From positions 29,978,606 to 30,042,605 of the forward strand of contig JASXTE010000001.1 of assembly GCA_030280995.1 (NCBI GenBank): a DNA stretch of 64,000 bases, read 5' to 3'. This stretch comes from Hemileia vastatrix (Eukaryota; Basidiomycota; Pucciniomycetes; Pucciniales; Zaghouaniaceae). Position numbers and translations under genes: made by a program. Shown in pieces: positions 42,000 through 54,500 of this stretch (position 1 is the stretch's first letter; every line of letters begins with the position of its first letter). The notes beneath the pieces were generated by a model. It saw only the letters and a list, made by a program, of their open reading frames with translations. It had not been told where the DNA came from and did not search any database.

Positions 42000-42945
42000 A
42001 GTTGCGTATGTGTGAAAAGGATATCCGGGGGCGAATCGTTTGAAGACTGATGATGTATATAAATATGTATATGCGTGCGTATGTGTGTGTGTGTGTAGCA
42101 ATTAGAGGACGATGAGGTAGAAGATCAGACATCAGTAGCCAAGTAAGTAAGTTCAATTTTAGAAAGAAAAAAAAATGTAGATGTAATTGTAGATCATTTG
42201 TGAAGATTGTGTGGGTTTTAACGTCTATGCGTGGATGTATTCATAGACAGATAGGATGTGCAGATGCGATCTACATTTCGAAGATTGATTGTGTTGAGAA
42301 TGATCAGAAGGTAGAAGAGGTTGAAAGATTAGTAAGGTGAGTAGATGATGATGATGAAGGGAGAAATGTATGTATGTATGTACATGATCGGGGATTGATT
42401 GATTGATTGATTGGATGAATGAATGGAATAGGGGTATGAATGGGATTGCAGGGATTTACTTATCGAGTCGATCGGCCGGGAAAGAAGAAAGGGAGACGGG
42501 ATGGATAATGGAGAGATTGTTAGGATTGAATGGATATGAGGGTAGTGAAGGTGTTGAGAAGATGATCAAGATAGGATCAAGGGAAGGGGGGATGAAGAAG
42601 GAAGGTAAGTAAATGAAAGGGGGGTGGGGGAGAGATAGAATGGATGAAAGATGGCTAAGTGAATGATGTGTGAATGTATATGCAGGGAAACATGGACAGA
42701 TTGGGACGATGACGATAGAAGTGGAAGGGAAGAAGATGGAAGAGCTAGACAGATGGATCAGAAGATTACTATGGGAGGAAGAGAAGAAGATACTGCGATG
42801 TAAAGGCTTAGTGAAGGATGAAGAGAGTGGGAAGTGGTATGTGCTTCAAGGGGTGGGGGAGACATATAGTTTGGAGGAAGTGAGTGGAGGGGTGGGAGAG
42901 GAAGTGAGGGGCAAAGTGGTGTTGATTGGGAAGGATATTGCATAG
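40325..42945 (+). CDS. COG0523/CobW-type GTPase, putative zinc metallochaperone (ZNG1/CBWD-like)
   Basis: Nine exons (40325-40697, 41131-41276, 41426-41505, 41738-41760, 41843-41955, 42099-42142, 42247-42336, 42432-42604, 42686-42945) join in frame to 433 residues. After a Pro/Ser-rich N-terminus come VTILTGQLGSGKS (P-loop), VVMNEFAESADIE, NGCLCC (the CxCC metal site), IIIETTGIADPTQIAPLFW, YLDGIVTVVDCV and ISKIDCV (SKxD guanine recognition). The CobW C-terminal domain has HGQIGTMTIEVEG, RWIRRLLWEEEK and WYVLQGVGETY. ZNG1-type members use GTP to pass zinc to methionine aminopeptidase. Exon 4 is only 23 bases. The C-terminus ends at GKDIA inside a minisatellite and looks 10-20 residues short. 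Introns carry TA and GT microsatellites. Confidence 0.9.
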
Positions 42946-43756
42946 CATAGCAGAGGATGCATATTGCATTGAATAGCAGAGGTTGCATATTGCATAGCAT
43001 AGCAGAGGTTGCATATTGCATAGCATAGCAGAGGATGCATATTGCATAGCATAGCAGAGGATGCATATTGCATAGCATAGTATGCATAGCATAGTAAAGG
43101 ATGCATATTGCATTGAATAGCAGAGGTTGCATATTGCATAAGGAGCAGAGGTTGCATATTGCATAAGGAGCAGAGGTTGCATATTGCATTGAATAGCAGA
43201 GGATGCATATTGCATAGCATAGCAGAGGATGCATATTGCATAAGGAGCAGAGGTTGCATATTGCATTGAATAGCAGAGGATGCATATTGCATTGAATAGC
43301 AGAGGTTGCATATTGCATTGAATAGCAGAGGTTGCATATTGCATAGCATAGCAGAGGATGCACATTGCATAGCATAGCAGAGGATGCATATTGCATTGAA
43401 TAGCAGAGGTTGCATATTGCATTGAATAGCAGAGGTTGCATATTGCATAGCATAGCAGAGGATGCATATTGCATAGCATAGCAGAGGATGCATATTGCAT
43501 TGAATAGCAGAGGTTGCATATTGCATTGAATAGCAGAGGTTGCATATTGCATAGCATAGCAGAGGTTGCATATTGCATAGCATAGTATGCATAGCATAGT
43601 AAAGGATGCTTATTGCATTGAATAGCAGAGGTTGCATATTGCATAGCATAGTATGCATAGCATAGCATAGTATGCATATCATAGTAAAGGATGCATATTG
43701 CATAAGGAGCAGAGGTTGCATATTGCATAAGGAGCAGAGGTTGCATATCATATTGC
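42930..43756. repeat. Minisatellite, 25-26 bp unit, overlapping the CobW-type stop
   Basis: About 31 units of GCATATTGCATAGCATAGCA with GAGGAT or GAGGTT, with variants (TTGAATAGCAG, TAAGGAGCAG). The first partial unit includes the last codons and TAG (42943-42945) of the upstream gene. The minus strand has no stop in any frame over much of the array, which makes long but meaningless Cys/Tyr-rich frames. Confidence 0.95.
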
Positions 43757-44034
43757 ATACGTCACTCTCAATCGATCGCTCATCTTTCTCTTTTTTTTTT
43801 TTTGGCCGATCTCCCTCAAAGTTGAAACTCTCAAACATCAAGAAAAAAAAAAAAAAAAGTCATGCCGTCCGATCTCCGGCTTTTTTCTTGTCTAATCTGC
43901 CAATTTGTTTGTTGTCGCCGTTCCTGAGTTTTCCCTCCCACACTATTTTGGTTTGCTTGCATATGCATATGGATATAATAAATCATTAAATCATTCAATT
44001 TCTTTTTTTCTTATTTTTAATATTTTTTCCTCTT

Positions 44035-44251
44035 TACCTTTTTTACCTTTTTTACCTTTTTTACCTTTTTTACCTTTTTTACCTTTTTCCTCTTTACCTT
44101 CTTCTTTCTCTTCTTTCTCTTCTTTCTCTTCTTTCTCTTCTTTCTCTTCTTTCTCTTCTTTCTCTTCTTTCTCTTCTTTCTCTTCTTTCTCTTCTTTCTC
44201 TTCTTTCTCTTCTTTCTCTTCTTTCTCTTCTTTCTCTTCTTTCTCTTCTTC
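44035..44251 (+). repeat. Pyrimidine arrays upstream of the 44252 gene
   Basis: About six TTTTTTACC units are followed by some 17 copies of the 9-base TTTCTCTTC, ending 1-2 bases before the ATG. The strand is almost pure pyrimidine, so it can form a triplex and may be the core promoter or leader of the gene. Confidence 0.9.
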
Positions 44252-45997
44252 ATGGCTCATCCTCATCTCAACGTCCACTTCAACGCTCCTCAAAAACAGC
44301 GCAATCCTCCTCTCCCTCAGACTCCCTTCCATTCTTCTTTCCAACTCAATCCTAATCCTTCTCCCTCTTCTTATTCTTATTCTTCTTCCTCTTCCTCCGA
44401 TATCTCTCCCTCCTCGGCCACCTCCTCTTCCTTGGAACCCCTTTGCGAAGCTTTCGATCTCATCACTCCCCTCTCCCCTCCTTCCACTCCCGCCTTCAAA
44501 CTCATCCCTATCGACTTCAATAAATCCCTCCCTCGCTCCCCTCCTTCTCCTTCCCTTCTGCCCTGTAAACGTCCTCTCAATAATCACGATTCTGATGATG
44601 ACTTGATCTACCATCCTACTAAAAGAGAATCCTTAGATCCAAATCATCTCTTCTCTCCCTCCTCTTATCCTCCTCAGTTCCCTCCTATACCTGCTTTCTC
44701 TGCTTCAACCACCTCTCTTGCTCTCTCTCAGACTCCTACCTCTCCTAGACTTAGACAACTTAATGTGCACTCTCGCTCTCCCCTCATTGCCGATGTCAAA
44801 ATGGCCAAGAGCAGGTCTGTCTTCTCTCTTTCCCACACACAAACTCTTATCTGGATGTTGACCTTGTTTTTCTTCTTCTTCTTCTTCTTCTTCTCTCTAG
44901 GCTCTTAATTACAAAGACTCATTGCTTGTATCCTGAAATATCCGACTTGATCCCTTTTCCAAGCTGTATTCTCGGTTCGCTTCCTCTCATCTCATCTCAT
45001 CTCCTCTCATCCATTCATCTCACTCACCAACTTTGTTTTTCCAGGTTTTCAAGTCTTGTTTCATCCTGCTGACCCCAAGGCCCGGATCAAACATTCTCAA
45101 ATCACCCTTTCCTTGCAATCTTGTGATGATGAGGATGAGGAATATTCTCCAATCATAAAGGTCACTCTCTCACTCTCTTTTTTTTCTTCTTTTTTTTTCT
45201 TCTTTCGATTTTATTAAAACTTTTTGATTCGGCTATGTACAATAGGCCATCTATCCTACTCAAGGCATCCTTCATAAAACTGGTGACACTACCATCATCC
45301 AGCGTCGTACTGATAACTCTGTTGGTGCAAGTCTTGGCTTTGATCCTGTATGTCTTCCCCCTGTTCATGATTACATATAACAAGGTAAAGATTTTTTTTT
45401 TTTTTTTTTTTTTTTTTGACAACTATCCCTTCATTTCAGTATGGGCGCTTAACATTGGCCCACACTCGCTCGATGGAACGTCAGGATTTCACCGCACCTT
45501 CCTTGCTCGGATCTGGCATCGAAACTAGCAAACTTTTGATCACACTAAACGAAGATTCCGGCTCCCATAATGGTTTGCCGTAAGTGTGTTGGCCATGTGT
45601 CACATTTTTGTAGATTGAATCTCATCTCTTTTTCCCTTCCTTTCACTCAGCCCTACATTGGTTTTCGCTCTCCTGGTTTATTTGCCAAATCCTTCCACCA
45701 AAGCATTTGATGGTCAGCTGACGGTAGAAACGAATATGAATGGTGAAATTGCTGCCGCTATTCGGAAAATGTGGGGGTGTCCTAGGTTGGTCTTTGTCGA
45801 TTTGTTTTCCTTGTTTTCGTCTCTGATTGCTGGTTCAATTGACATTGTTTCTTTATTTTTTTTATCAATGTTTATATTTAAGGGTTTGGGATCTGCATTA
45901 CGATGGTTTGACTGAGTTAGGATCGTTAGCTCCTTCTGGGTCTGACTTGGAAGATGTGGATCAGAAATCTATCTTCGAGCCACCGTCAAAAGTTTGA
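44252..45997 (+). CDS. Protein of unknown function, 414 aa, seven exons
   Basis: Exons 44252-44814, 44901-44974, 45045-45160, 45246-45347, 45440-45579, 45651-45785 and 45883-45997 join in frame; all introns have GT-AG borders. The first half is Ser/Pro-rich and probably disordered, with an acidic/basic patch (HDSDDDLIYHPTKRE). The second half looks folded: FQVLFHPADPKARIKHSQIT, AIYPTQGILHKTGDTTIIQR, TLVFALLVYLPNPST and RKMWGCPRVWDLHYDG. I do not recognise the family; the alternating hydrophobic pattern suggests a beta-rich domain. No signal peptide or membrane segment is evident. Intron 4 contains a T homopolymer of about 26 bases. Confidence 0.75.
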
Positions 45998-47035
45998 AGA
46001 AGATTTATCTGTATCATCATCTTTAGCATCATTAGAATCAGCATTAGCATGAACGGCAGCAGCACATTTATCATCATCAATAAAAGAATCTATTAATCAG
46101 TCGCGAAAATTCACTTGTTCTCTGTCTTTAAAGTAATTAACACGGAAGGAATCCATGACCCACTTGACTAATCAACCAAGTGAGCAAGTTTTCTTTTTAA
46201 TATTATTATTTTTATTGACATGAAGCACAAATTAAACAAAGATATTGACTTGTCTTTTTTTTATAATTATTGTAAAAAACCTTCTCCCTGTTGGTAGAAT
46301 AAAGTGGTTTATATCTGTTTTTATTTATAAATTGTAAGGCTAGGAGCAGGAAGGTATATGTCTTTGTTTTTGTAATATCTATCTATATATGTAGGAGAAG
46401 TGAAGGGGACATTGTTGTGTAGCATTGGAATCGGAAGTTTTGTTTATCTTTGTGGAAATCATCTATTTAAATTAGATCTATATAAATATATATATATATA
46501 TGTGCGTATGTGAATTTAATAAAGTGTCATGCTGTTGAATTGAAAATTTATTTTTTTTTGAAATCATGTACTTTGTGTATTGTAATCAGTGGAATGATTG
46601 TATTGACAGTTTAACATACCAATGGATGTATTTTTTTTCTAGTTTTTCTTCTTTATATGTTAAATAATATATCTTGGAGTTGTATATTGTATTCAAGTTT
46701 GAAAACATCTGATATTAATTAGAAAAAAGGGTTTTTATATTTAACTTTTTACTTTTTTGATATAATGTAACAATATATATATATATGTAAGGAATTTCGT
46801 ATATGTATTTGAGATTAAATAGGAAAAAAAAAGTTGTTTCTGGTTTTGTTATTTTATAGTAAATTTGTTGCTGTTGCTGTTGTTGTTGTTATTATTTATT
46901 TTTTTGGTTTTATTTTTTATTTATTTATATTTTTTTGTTATAATGTAATGAACTAATGAATAGATAGATAGATAGATTAATAGAGGTTTTTAAAAAAACG
47001 TTGATATGAGATGTACATGTCAAATTGGTAATGTA
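45998..47035. other. AT-rich 3' flank
   Basis: No gene. Contains TA and ATAG microsatellites (about 46488-46500, 46965-46980) and a GTTGCTGTTG patch. It includes the probable polyadenylation region of the preceding gene. Confidence 0.45.
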
Positions 47036-47330
47036 TGTCAGCCTGGCTATTCCCAGGACAGACTAAAAAAGTGCTCATAAATTATGTTAAACACATGTAG
47101 TACACCTGCAAACAATAAATAAAGGTATACAAGATGTATACCTAAGTAAAATCAATGATTATATATAATATTTGCCATTATAATACCTTATATACATGCA
47201 TATATCCACCTTTTATGAGTCTTATTTACTTAATATTAAGCTGGAATATGTTAGGGTAATCTTAAGAACCTTAGACATAAAGCTACATCATTTTTAAGTA
47301 GACTTAAAGCTGTTATTTTCATTGTCTTAT
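47036..47330 (+). repeat. LTR start fragment of a related family
   Basis: TGTCAGCCTGGCTATTCCCA closely resembles the LTR start of elements A-D. The following 300 bases are AT-rich like the family's U3 but do not align in detail, and no matching end, polypurine tract or partner was found. It is probably a truncated solo LTR of a sister family. 47331-47563 has nothing recognisable. Confidence 0.5.
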
Positions 47331-47562
47331 GAGGAAGAAAAAAAAAATAAAATTAAATGAAGAAATGTGCTTTAAATCACTTAAAAGTGGAATAGATGGG
47401 CTAAACATGGCATACTATGGAAAATGTGCTTTGATGGATCTGTTTGTCTTCATTAGAATGATGGATTTGGCTATTCAAAATGCATACAAAAAAAAAAAAA
47501 TAAAAAATAAAAATAAAAATAAAATAAAAAAAATCACTTTTCAAATTTTGATGTATGTATGT

Positions 47563-47563
<1 letters not shown>

Positions 47564-47607
<44 letters not shown>
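47564..47607. repeat. T homopolymer, 44 bases
   Basis: An uninterrupted run of T 26 bases left of the dispersed repeat at 47634. Read on the minus strand it is a poly(A) tail position after that repeat. Its exact length may be affected by sequencing. Confidence 0.85.
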
Positions 47608-47610
<3 letters not shown>

Positions 47611-47633
47611 GCCAGAAATGGTTTCTGTGTACC

Positions 47634-48190
47634 GGTGTGGTCTTCCAACCTTGGCAGAGGCCTTGTGTGTTGGGCTGTTTGGTGCTGTTTGTATATGTCT
47701 TAATTGATATTGGTCAAAGTCTTTGGTTTATATTCAGTGAATATTTGGACTATAGGTATGTGGGTACTAGCAATGGATAGCCCCAGTTTTTCTCTATATT
47801 TTAGGTCTTGATGACATTTTTCATCTTCCAAGTTTTTTAAGGGGGTCATTTCCCCATTTTTCATTTCTAAAAGAGAGCTGTTTAATTTTGTTTTTTTGTG
47901 TTTTATGGGCTAAACTTAAGTCTTAAGGTTAAGTGATTAGTACCATTAAGTAGAGCTAATTTGGCTCTATATTTTATGTCTCAATGTTGTCATAGCTGAA
48001 TTTTGTGTTTTAAGGGTTTTAGTAGTTGTGGTGGATTTTTCTAAGTATTTTGGGTTTTATTGGAGGTTTTTGGTGGTTTTCTGGCTTCAAGGAGTCCTGC
48101 CCGCCTCTAGGCAGGCCTCCTAATGTCGGGCAGACCACCTTCCTCAGTCCTAGAAGGCTGGGGAGCGTTTCTAGAGGGTTTTTTTTCAAT
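47634..48190 (-). repeat. Dispersed repeat, about 560 bp (copy 2)
   Basis: The second copy of the repeat at 14186-14745, roughly 85-90% alike by eye. Short hairpins flank the right end (CCCGCCTCTAGGCAGGC). No coding frame is conserved between the copies. Confidence 0.75.
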
Positions 48191-49725
48191 TTGGCTGTCA
48201 AAGGTGCCAAATTAGTTGCTGTGCATGGATTTTAGATAGGTGGTCTGTGTGTAAATACTGAATAAGACAGTTTGGGGCAACTTTAATTATCATACAACCA
48301 TCTGGCAGTTATATCATTGTTTCTCACTCAGTCTTCACTGCTTTTTTTATTTTGCCACAATTGGCTGTGTTTGTTGTAAGGTTAGTTCTTCATTAAACTT
48401 AACTTTGGCAACTTATTTCTCTGTTGTAGCTTTGAAACCTACATCAAGTTTTTTTGCTGTGTTTGTGTGAAACAAGTGCACTGTTTCTTTGGTTTCTGGT
48501 GTGGATTTCTCTCCATTTCTGGTTTTCTGGTTCTTTGGTTCTCAGTGGTCTACTATTGGATACTGTCTTGACTTGTAAAGCAGTCAAGGAGTTGTTTGGA
48601 AAAGGGAATTGTAACAGTCTCTAATTTTCTGTAGCAAATTAATCTCACCTGGTTTTTCCCAAAGGGACAGGGGTTTTTCTCTCCAGTTTTACTCCAACTC
48701 CCTTGGTCAAGGCCTATAGCTAGTACTAAAGGATTGTCTACACCAGTCACACACATACTGCCTGCATTTTTTCCTGTGTGAATAACAGCTTCATGTTTAG
48801 AAAATTTTGCATTTTTCACACTATCATTACCCCCACATTGTACGCCCACTATGGGGAAACAGGCTAAAATAAGTGACAGGCACTTATTTGGTGTCCTAAT
48901 TTTATTATTACTGCATTAACCTCATTATATGCACTAATTTCATTAATAACCTCAAGATAGGCACCTATAATTCACTACCATGCTTAAAATCACTTATTTA
49001 GTCAAGGATTTACCTGTGCAAGCGCCTTCCAAGAGACTTCATTCAGCTACCACACATTTCACCTCTTATTTTGGTTTTCTCAATGGTTTCTCAATCAATA
49101 TTGGTCCTATTTGGATGGGGATTTCATGTATTAATTTGGAATAAATAGCCCCTCCATTTCTACTGTTAATCCCCCTTAATATTGTGTAATATTTAGTGTT
49201 ATTCTTTCTTTTTTTAGTCTTTTATTTTAAGGTATTACATGCATATACTCTCTTTTTTGCTTATTCTTTTATTTTGATGAATTATCCCTATTACTCCAGG
49301 ATTTTGGCAGGTGATATCATTCTAATTGTGTTATTGGTCATTCTTTATGTTGATGCACAGGTGTATTAGCTAGAATGAGGCATCATTGGCTGTATATAAG
49401 ATTGGTAAATCAGGGGGAAACATTGATGAATTATTGGGAATAAAAGGAGGGGGTTTTTAATCTTATTTTCAAAATTCTTTATTATTACAATTAAAAAATT
49501 TAACCATTACAATTACAATACATTTCATTAGTACGATTAAAATTCTTTTAATAGTGTTTGAATTATTATCTCTATTTTTTTACCAACTATAAATTGTAAT
49601 CTATTTATCATTAGTGTGATTAAATTAATGAGACCCTTATATTGAGTTATTTTTTAATACTTTTTAGATTTTTACTACAGTATTTTTCAGCTTGGATATT
49701 CCCACAACTGAGTGAAAATAACTGC
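48191..49725. other. AT-rich interval with one orphan exon-like frame
   Basis: Apart from the frame annotated at 48640-48870, no gene is seen. At 49683-49705 TTTCAGCTTGGATATTCCC resembles an LTR start and may mark the broken end of element E. Confidence 0.4.
48640..48870 (-). CDS. Orphan exon-like frame, unknown
   Basis: The minus strand after a TTTTAG acceptor-like site (about 48870) reads CFPIVGVQCGGNDSVKNAKF and later GVDNPLVLAIGLDQGSWSKT, up to AACCAG|GTGAGA, a good donor. Composition is protein-like rather than AT-drift. No neighbouring exon was found, so it may be a relic of a gene or mobile element. I do not recognise the family. Confidence 0.3.
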
Positions 49726-51560
49726 TAAATACTCTAATTGAGTGGCACCATAATTCAATTCACTTTTTCTCAGGGTTCTTGAAATATAACAGATTACTAC
49801 TTCTAAATTTTTTTTTCATTAATAATTTGTTTCTGATGGAAGGAAGCTCCCAGTCCAACAAAACTAGCATCTGTGTAGAGTACAGAAGGTTTACTGAAGT
49901 CTGGGAGGGCCAAGATTGGGGCAGTCATTAAAATTTTCTTCAATGTATTAAAAGCTTTCTGTGATTCATCATTCCAGATAAAAGCCACATCTTTACTGGA
50001 TAATTTTGTAAGAAGAAAAGCTATGACTTAATAATTCTTTATATATTGTCTATAATAGCCACACATTCGCAAAAAACTTTGGATTTATCTCACAGAATTT
50101 AATGCTTTCACATTTTTAATTGAAGCAACTTTGTTTTGGTCTACACAGATTTGTAAACCTGACACAACATGAACTAAGACTTTCAAGGATTGGAAACCAA
50201 ATTTACACTTTTTTAAGGATAAGATCATGTTAATGTCATCCATTTTTTTGAAAATTTTTTTTCAAGTGATTGGTGTGCTCATCAAAAGTCTTAGAAAAAA
50301 CTATCATGTCATCAATATAGACCATTAACCATCCTTCAATTATTTCTTGATGAAAAGTATTATCCATCACTTTTTGAAATACTGAAGAGGCATTCTTAGG
50401 GCCATATGGAACTCTAACATACTTATATATTCCAATATGAGTAGCGATAAGCAAGAAATTTTGGGAATTCTTTTCAACAGGGATTTGATGAATACCCTTA
50501 TTACCATATAGACAACTAATAAACTTTGCACCTTGTAAGGTAGCATGTATTGAATTAATCCTGGGTAAAGGATAAATATCATCTAATGTATAAGTATTAA
50601 ATGCTCTATAATCCCCACATAATCTTGCTTTATCTTTTTCTTAAAAGATTAAGACTGGGGAGATGAAACAATATTTTGGCATAAAATCTACTTTCTCAAT
50701 AATATACATTTTCAATAAAGTAGAAATATTATCCTCAATATCCTTTCTTGTTGTTGGAGAAGCAGAATATGGCTTTTTCCTTAGACTAGAAGGAATATCA
50801 TTCAAGTTATAGGATAAAGTAATTTTCATTTCATCTTTAACAATTCCTAACACATGAGATCTGTGAGCAAAAGCCATAGGGAAAGATGTAATTAAGGCAA
50901 TTATAGAATCCTCCTGTTCACCAGCAAACTGATCACCAAATGAAGCACTATTTATTTCAGACAATAAATTATCCATTTCTTCTGTTGATCTGTCTTTAAA
51001 TTTAATCAATGAATTTACAAGATTTTTAAAAAGTGTGTAGAAATTTTTTTAGAAGAAGAAATTTTAAATTTTCTTTATCCATTCAGGCCCAATGTGAAAA
51101 AATTATGTTCTGGATCCAATTTGATACCCAAAAATGGTTTAAATTTTATTCACCATAATAAACAAATTGCTTAAATTATCATTTTTATCACAACAAATTC
51201 ACAAACAGCTCTGAAAAATCCACCATTATGTTTAAAGAATACAGTGGTTTTGTACTTGCCAATGTGACATAAAACAGAGCCATAACCTCTCCATTTTCCA
51301 GATGTCATAGGTAATAATTTACTATGATAATCATTATCTACTGAATCCAGTGCTTTTTCAGACACTACACTTCCTCCAGTTCCAGAGTCTAGAACAACTT
51401 CAACATTTTTACCATTTATGATAACTGGTGCCCTTAAGGGGGATATTAATATAGAACTGTAAGTAATATATTTTATAATCTCAGCATATTCCACTGAAGA
51501 TAAATCCAAGTTACACACCTCAGATAAATTATCTAAATATTGGACATCTTGTTCCAACAT
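49726..51560 (-). pseudogene. pol: Element E protease-RT-RNase H remnant
   Basis: Protease LDSGTGGSVVSE (near 51390), RT pieces GVFAKVYCFISPVL-like, MVYIDDMIVFSKTFDEH (YIDD near 50305) and RNase H YTDASFVGLGASF (near 49870) occur in different frames, separated by stops and indels near 50640, 50230, 50030 and 49800. It aligns with element C at clearly lower identity than element A does. Confidence 0.85.
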
Positions 51561-51589
51561 TAGAACTTTATTTAAAGAATCATTTTCAT

Positions 51590-54500
51590 AAGAGATCTTA
51601 CTTTCACATTTTCTAGAGGGATCGTTAAGGTAAACTTCAGAATTTTCAGCTTCCTCAGTTTGTTAAACAAGATGAATTTTCTTATCACAAAGACTTCCTT
51701 TCTGCCATTTTTTTTACATTTAAAACAAGTGTTTGTTGCATATTTCTTTAGTGCAACTGGGGCAGAGGGTTTACCATTCTTCTCAGGGGATTCTAATGAA
51801 GACTTTAGCTGATCATTGTAAGTTCTTAAGGGATAATTCTTTGGTTAATATCTGTGTTTGAGTAGAGCTTCATTACAGATATTAATATAAGAAGAATTTT
51901 ATCTCACATGCTCAGTCCTAGCTACAATCAAGTCTCTGAAAGAATTTGGCAATTTATATAGAATTTTGTCTCTCCAAACATCATAATCCATTTTTGGATC
52001 CATAGCTCTAAGAATTTTTTTATTTTCATGAGGAAAAAAATTTGTTGGTCAGAATAGGAGGATGTATATTTAGCATTCTCATATAATCTCTGTTGTGCTA
52101 ACCTGAACTTTGAACCATCAAATTGGTTCTCAATTAATGTTTTCCACTCATCCCATGTATAGTGATGATTGTCCAATAAAACAGACACATAATACATCAG
52201 GGATAAATTATTAAACAAAGAAATTAACTCAGAAACAATTTCTTCATCTGGAAATTTATAAGAATTTTTTAAATTATCAATCCTCTGTATAAAATGCGTC
52301 CAGTCAGATGAAGAATCACCATCAAAGGTAGGGTATTGATCCAGTTTAGGCCAATTTTTATGGCTACTTGGCTGGTCAACTTTAGAATTATTCATGGTAA
52401 TTAATTCTTGAAGCCTGGAAATGTGTTCAGAAATTTCATTATTCACAGAAACAGCTGGCTCATGATGAGTATTAAGAATTCTTTTGTGGTCCACAGAAGA
52501 ATTTATAGATACATTTTCAGACTGTTTAATGGTCACATTTAAAGGAAGGTAAGATCTACTTTTCTCAGGTTGTTTACCCTTATTTTTGGTGGACTTATGG
52601 GCAGTAGTTTCAATTTCACCATAATGTTCATCAGGAATAGGAGGTAGAGTAGAGAATTTTCCTTCAAGATTAGACAAATAATTTCTAAACCTAGGAATTT
52701 AAGAAAGTTGATCATTAATTTTGGCAAGAGATGTAAAATTTCTGTCTTCATGTACTGAGAATTTATTAATCAAAGCCTGGAAATAAATTTTCAATGTTTC
52801 AATTCATTATGTTAGGATGTATTGTCATCTCTTAATGAAGAATTTTCATTTATAAGGGATTTTAATTTATTAATAATTTTATGTAAATTAAAATTCTTAT
52901 CTAAAAGCACCTTGTGATCATTTTTTAATTTTTTTTGTTGGAAAGTTATATTATTTAAGGTATCCTTTAATCTAAAATAAGCTATATTATGAACAGAAGA
53001 ACTCACTTTACAATGTAAATGCAAATTATTCAATCTGTCATTCTCATTTTTTAATAAATCTCTTAATATTTTGTCTTTTACAATACTAAAATCAGGAGAA
53101 TCTTTCAATATTTCTTTAGAAGTTTTATCAATCAAAACATAAATTTCAGGGGCAACAGAATCTTTTTTAATGGCAAGAGAAGTATTAAATAAATAAGTAG
53201 AAGTTAAATGTAATGGTTCATCAAGTCACAATTTACTAAGAACATCATAGGGCTACTTATAACAGGAAGATGTCTCTTAATAGGTTTAAAAGTTCTTTTA
53301 CCATTCTCAACAATTTTACCCGTAAAAGAAGATTTATTATTATACATACCAACATTCTTATAAAACATGTTACTTACCATGGAAAGGTAGGAAATTTCCC
53401 CTATGCCTTCCTTTTTCTGCCTCCCTGATAAGGATGGGCCTGAGGAGGTTGATAGAAATTTTGTGTCCTGAATGAACCAGGGTCTTGAGCTGATTGAGGC
53501 TGTATATTCTTCTGGGAATGACTCGTGAAGTAGTCCCATTTCCATTTTTCCACTTCCAGAGTATTTGGTTTTTACTGGATAGAGTTGGAGCCCTAAAGGG
53601 ACTGAGGCTGAGGGTGAGTCTGGGTGGTTGGAAAATGAGGAGGTTGAATCTATTTGTGATTTAAAAGCTCCTGCATCTGTGCCAAGACAGTGTCTAATTT
53701 TGCTTTGTATCTCATACTGTCTGCCTTCAGCTCCTTTATGTGGCTGGATAGATTTTTTACCTGCTGAGTGAGATGAATTGTTTTTTATTAATATGCCTTT
53801 TAGTGGATTTTCCTGATGTAGCTGAGATTTTACTTCTTTCTGAGAGGCTGTATATTCTTCTGGTAATAGCTCATGAGGTAGTCCAATTTCCATTGTTCCA
53901 CTTCCAGAGTATTTGTTTTTGTTGGAAAGAGCTGGGGGCCTGATGGGACTGAGGCTGAGGCTGAGTCTGGATGGTTGGCAAAGGAGAAGGTTGAACCTGT
54001 TTGTGATTTAAAATCTCCTGCATCTGTGCCAAGACAGTGTCTAATTTTGCTTTGTATCTCATACTGTCTGCCTTCAGCTCCTTTATGTGGCTGGATAGAT
54101 TGTTTACCTTCTGAGTGAGAGGAATATTTATTATTAATATGCCTTTTAGTGGATTTTACTGATGTAGCAGAGATTTTACTTCTTTCTGAGAGGCTGTATA
54201 CTCTTCTGGTAATGGCTCATGAGGTAGTCCCATTTCCATTGTTCCACTTCCAGAGTACTTGGTTTTTGTTGGAAAGAGCTGGGGGCCTGGTGGAACTGAG
54301 GCTGAGGCCAAGTCTGGGTGGTTGGCAAAGGAGAAGGTTGAACCTGTTTGTGATTAAAAAGTTCTTGCATCTGCGCCCAGACAGTTTCTGATTTTGCTTT
54401 GTATCTCATACTGTCTGCCTTCAGCTCCTTTATGTGGCTAAATAGATTTTTTACCTGCTGGGTAAGAGGAATATTTATTATTAATATGCCTTTTAGGGGA

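Noticed and set aside
42930..43756. CRISPR-like array
   Set aside because: Short contiguous units with no spacers; minisatellite.
42758..43841. Three long overlapping minus-strand frames rich in Cys, Tyr and Ala
   Set aside because: They are translations of the 26-base minisatellite in all three frames; the absence of stops comes from the unit sequence, not selection.
43991..44614. Lys/Glu/Arg-rich frames on the minus strand
   Set aside because: They translate the TTTCTCTTC array and the antisense of the first exon at 44252.
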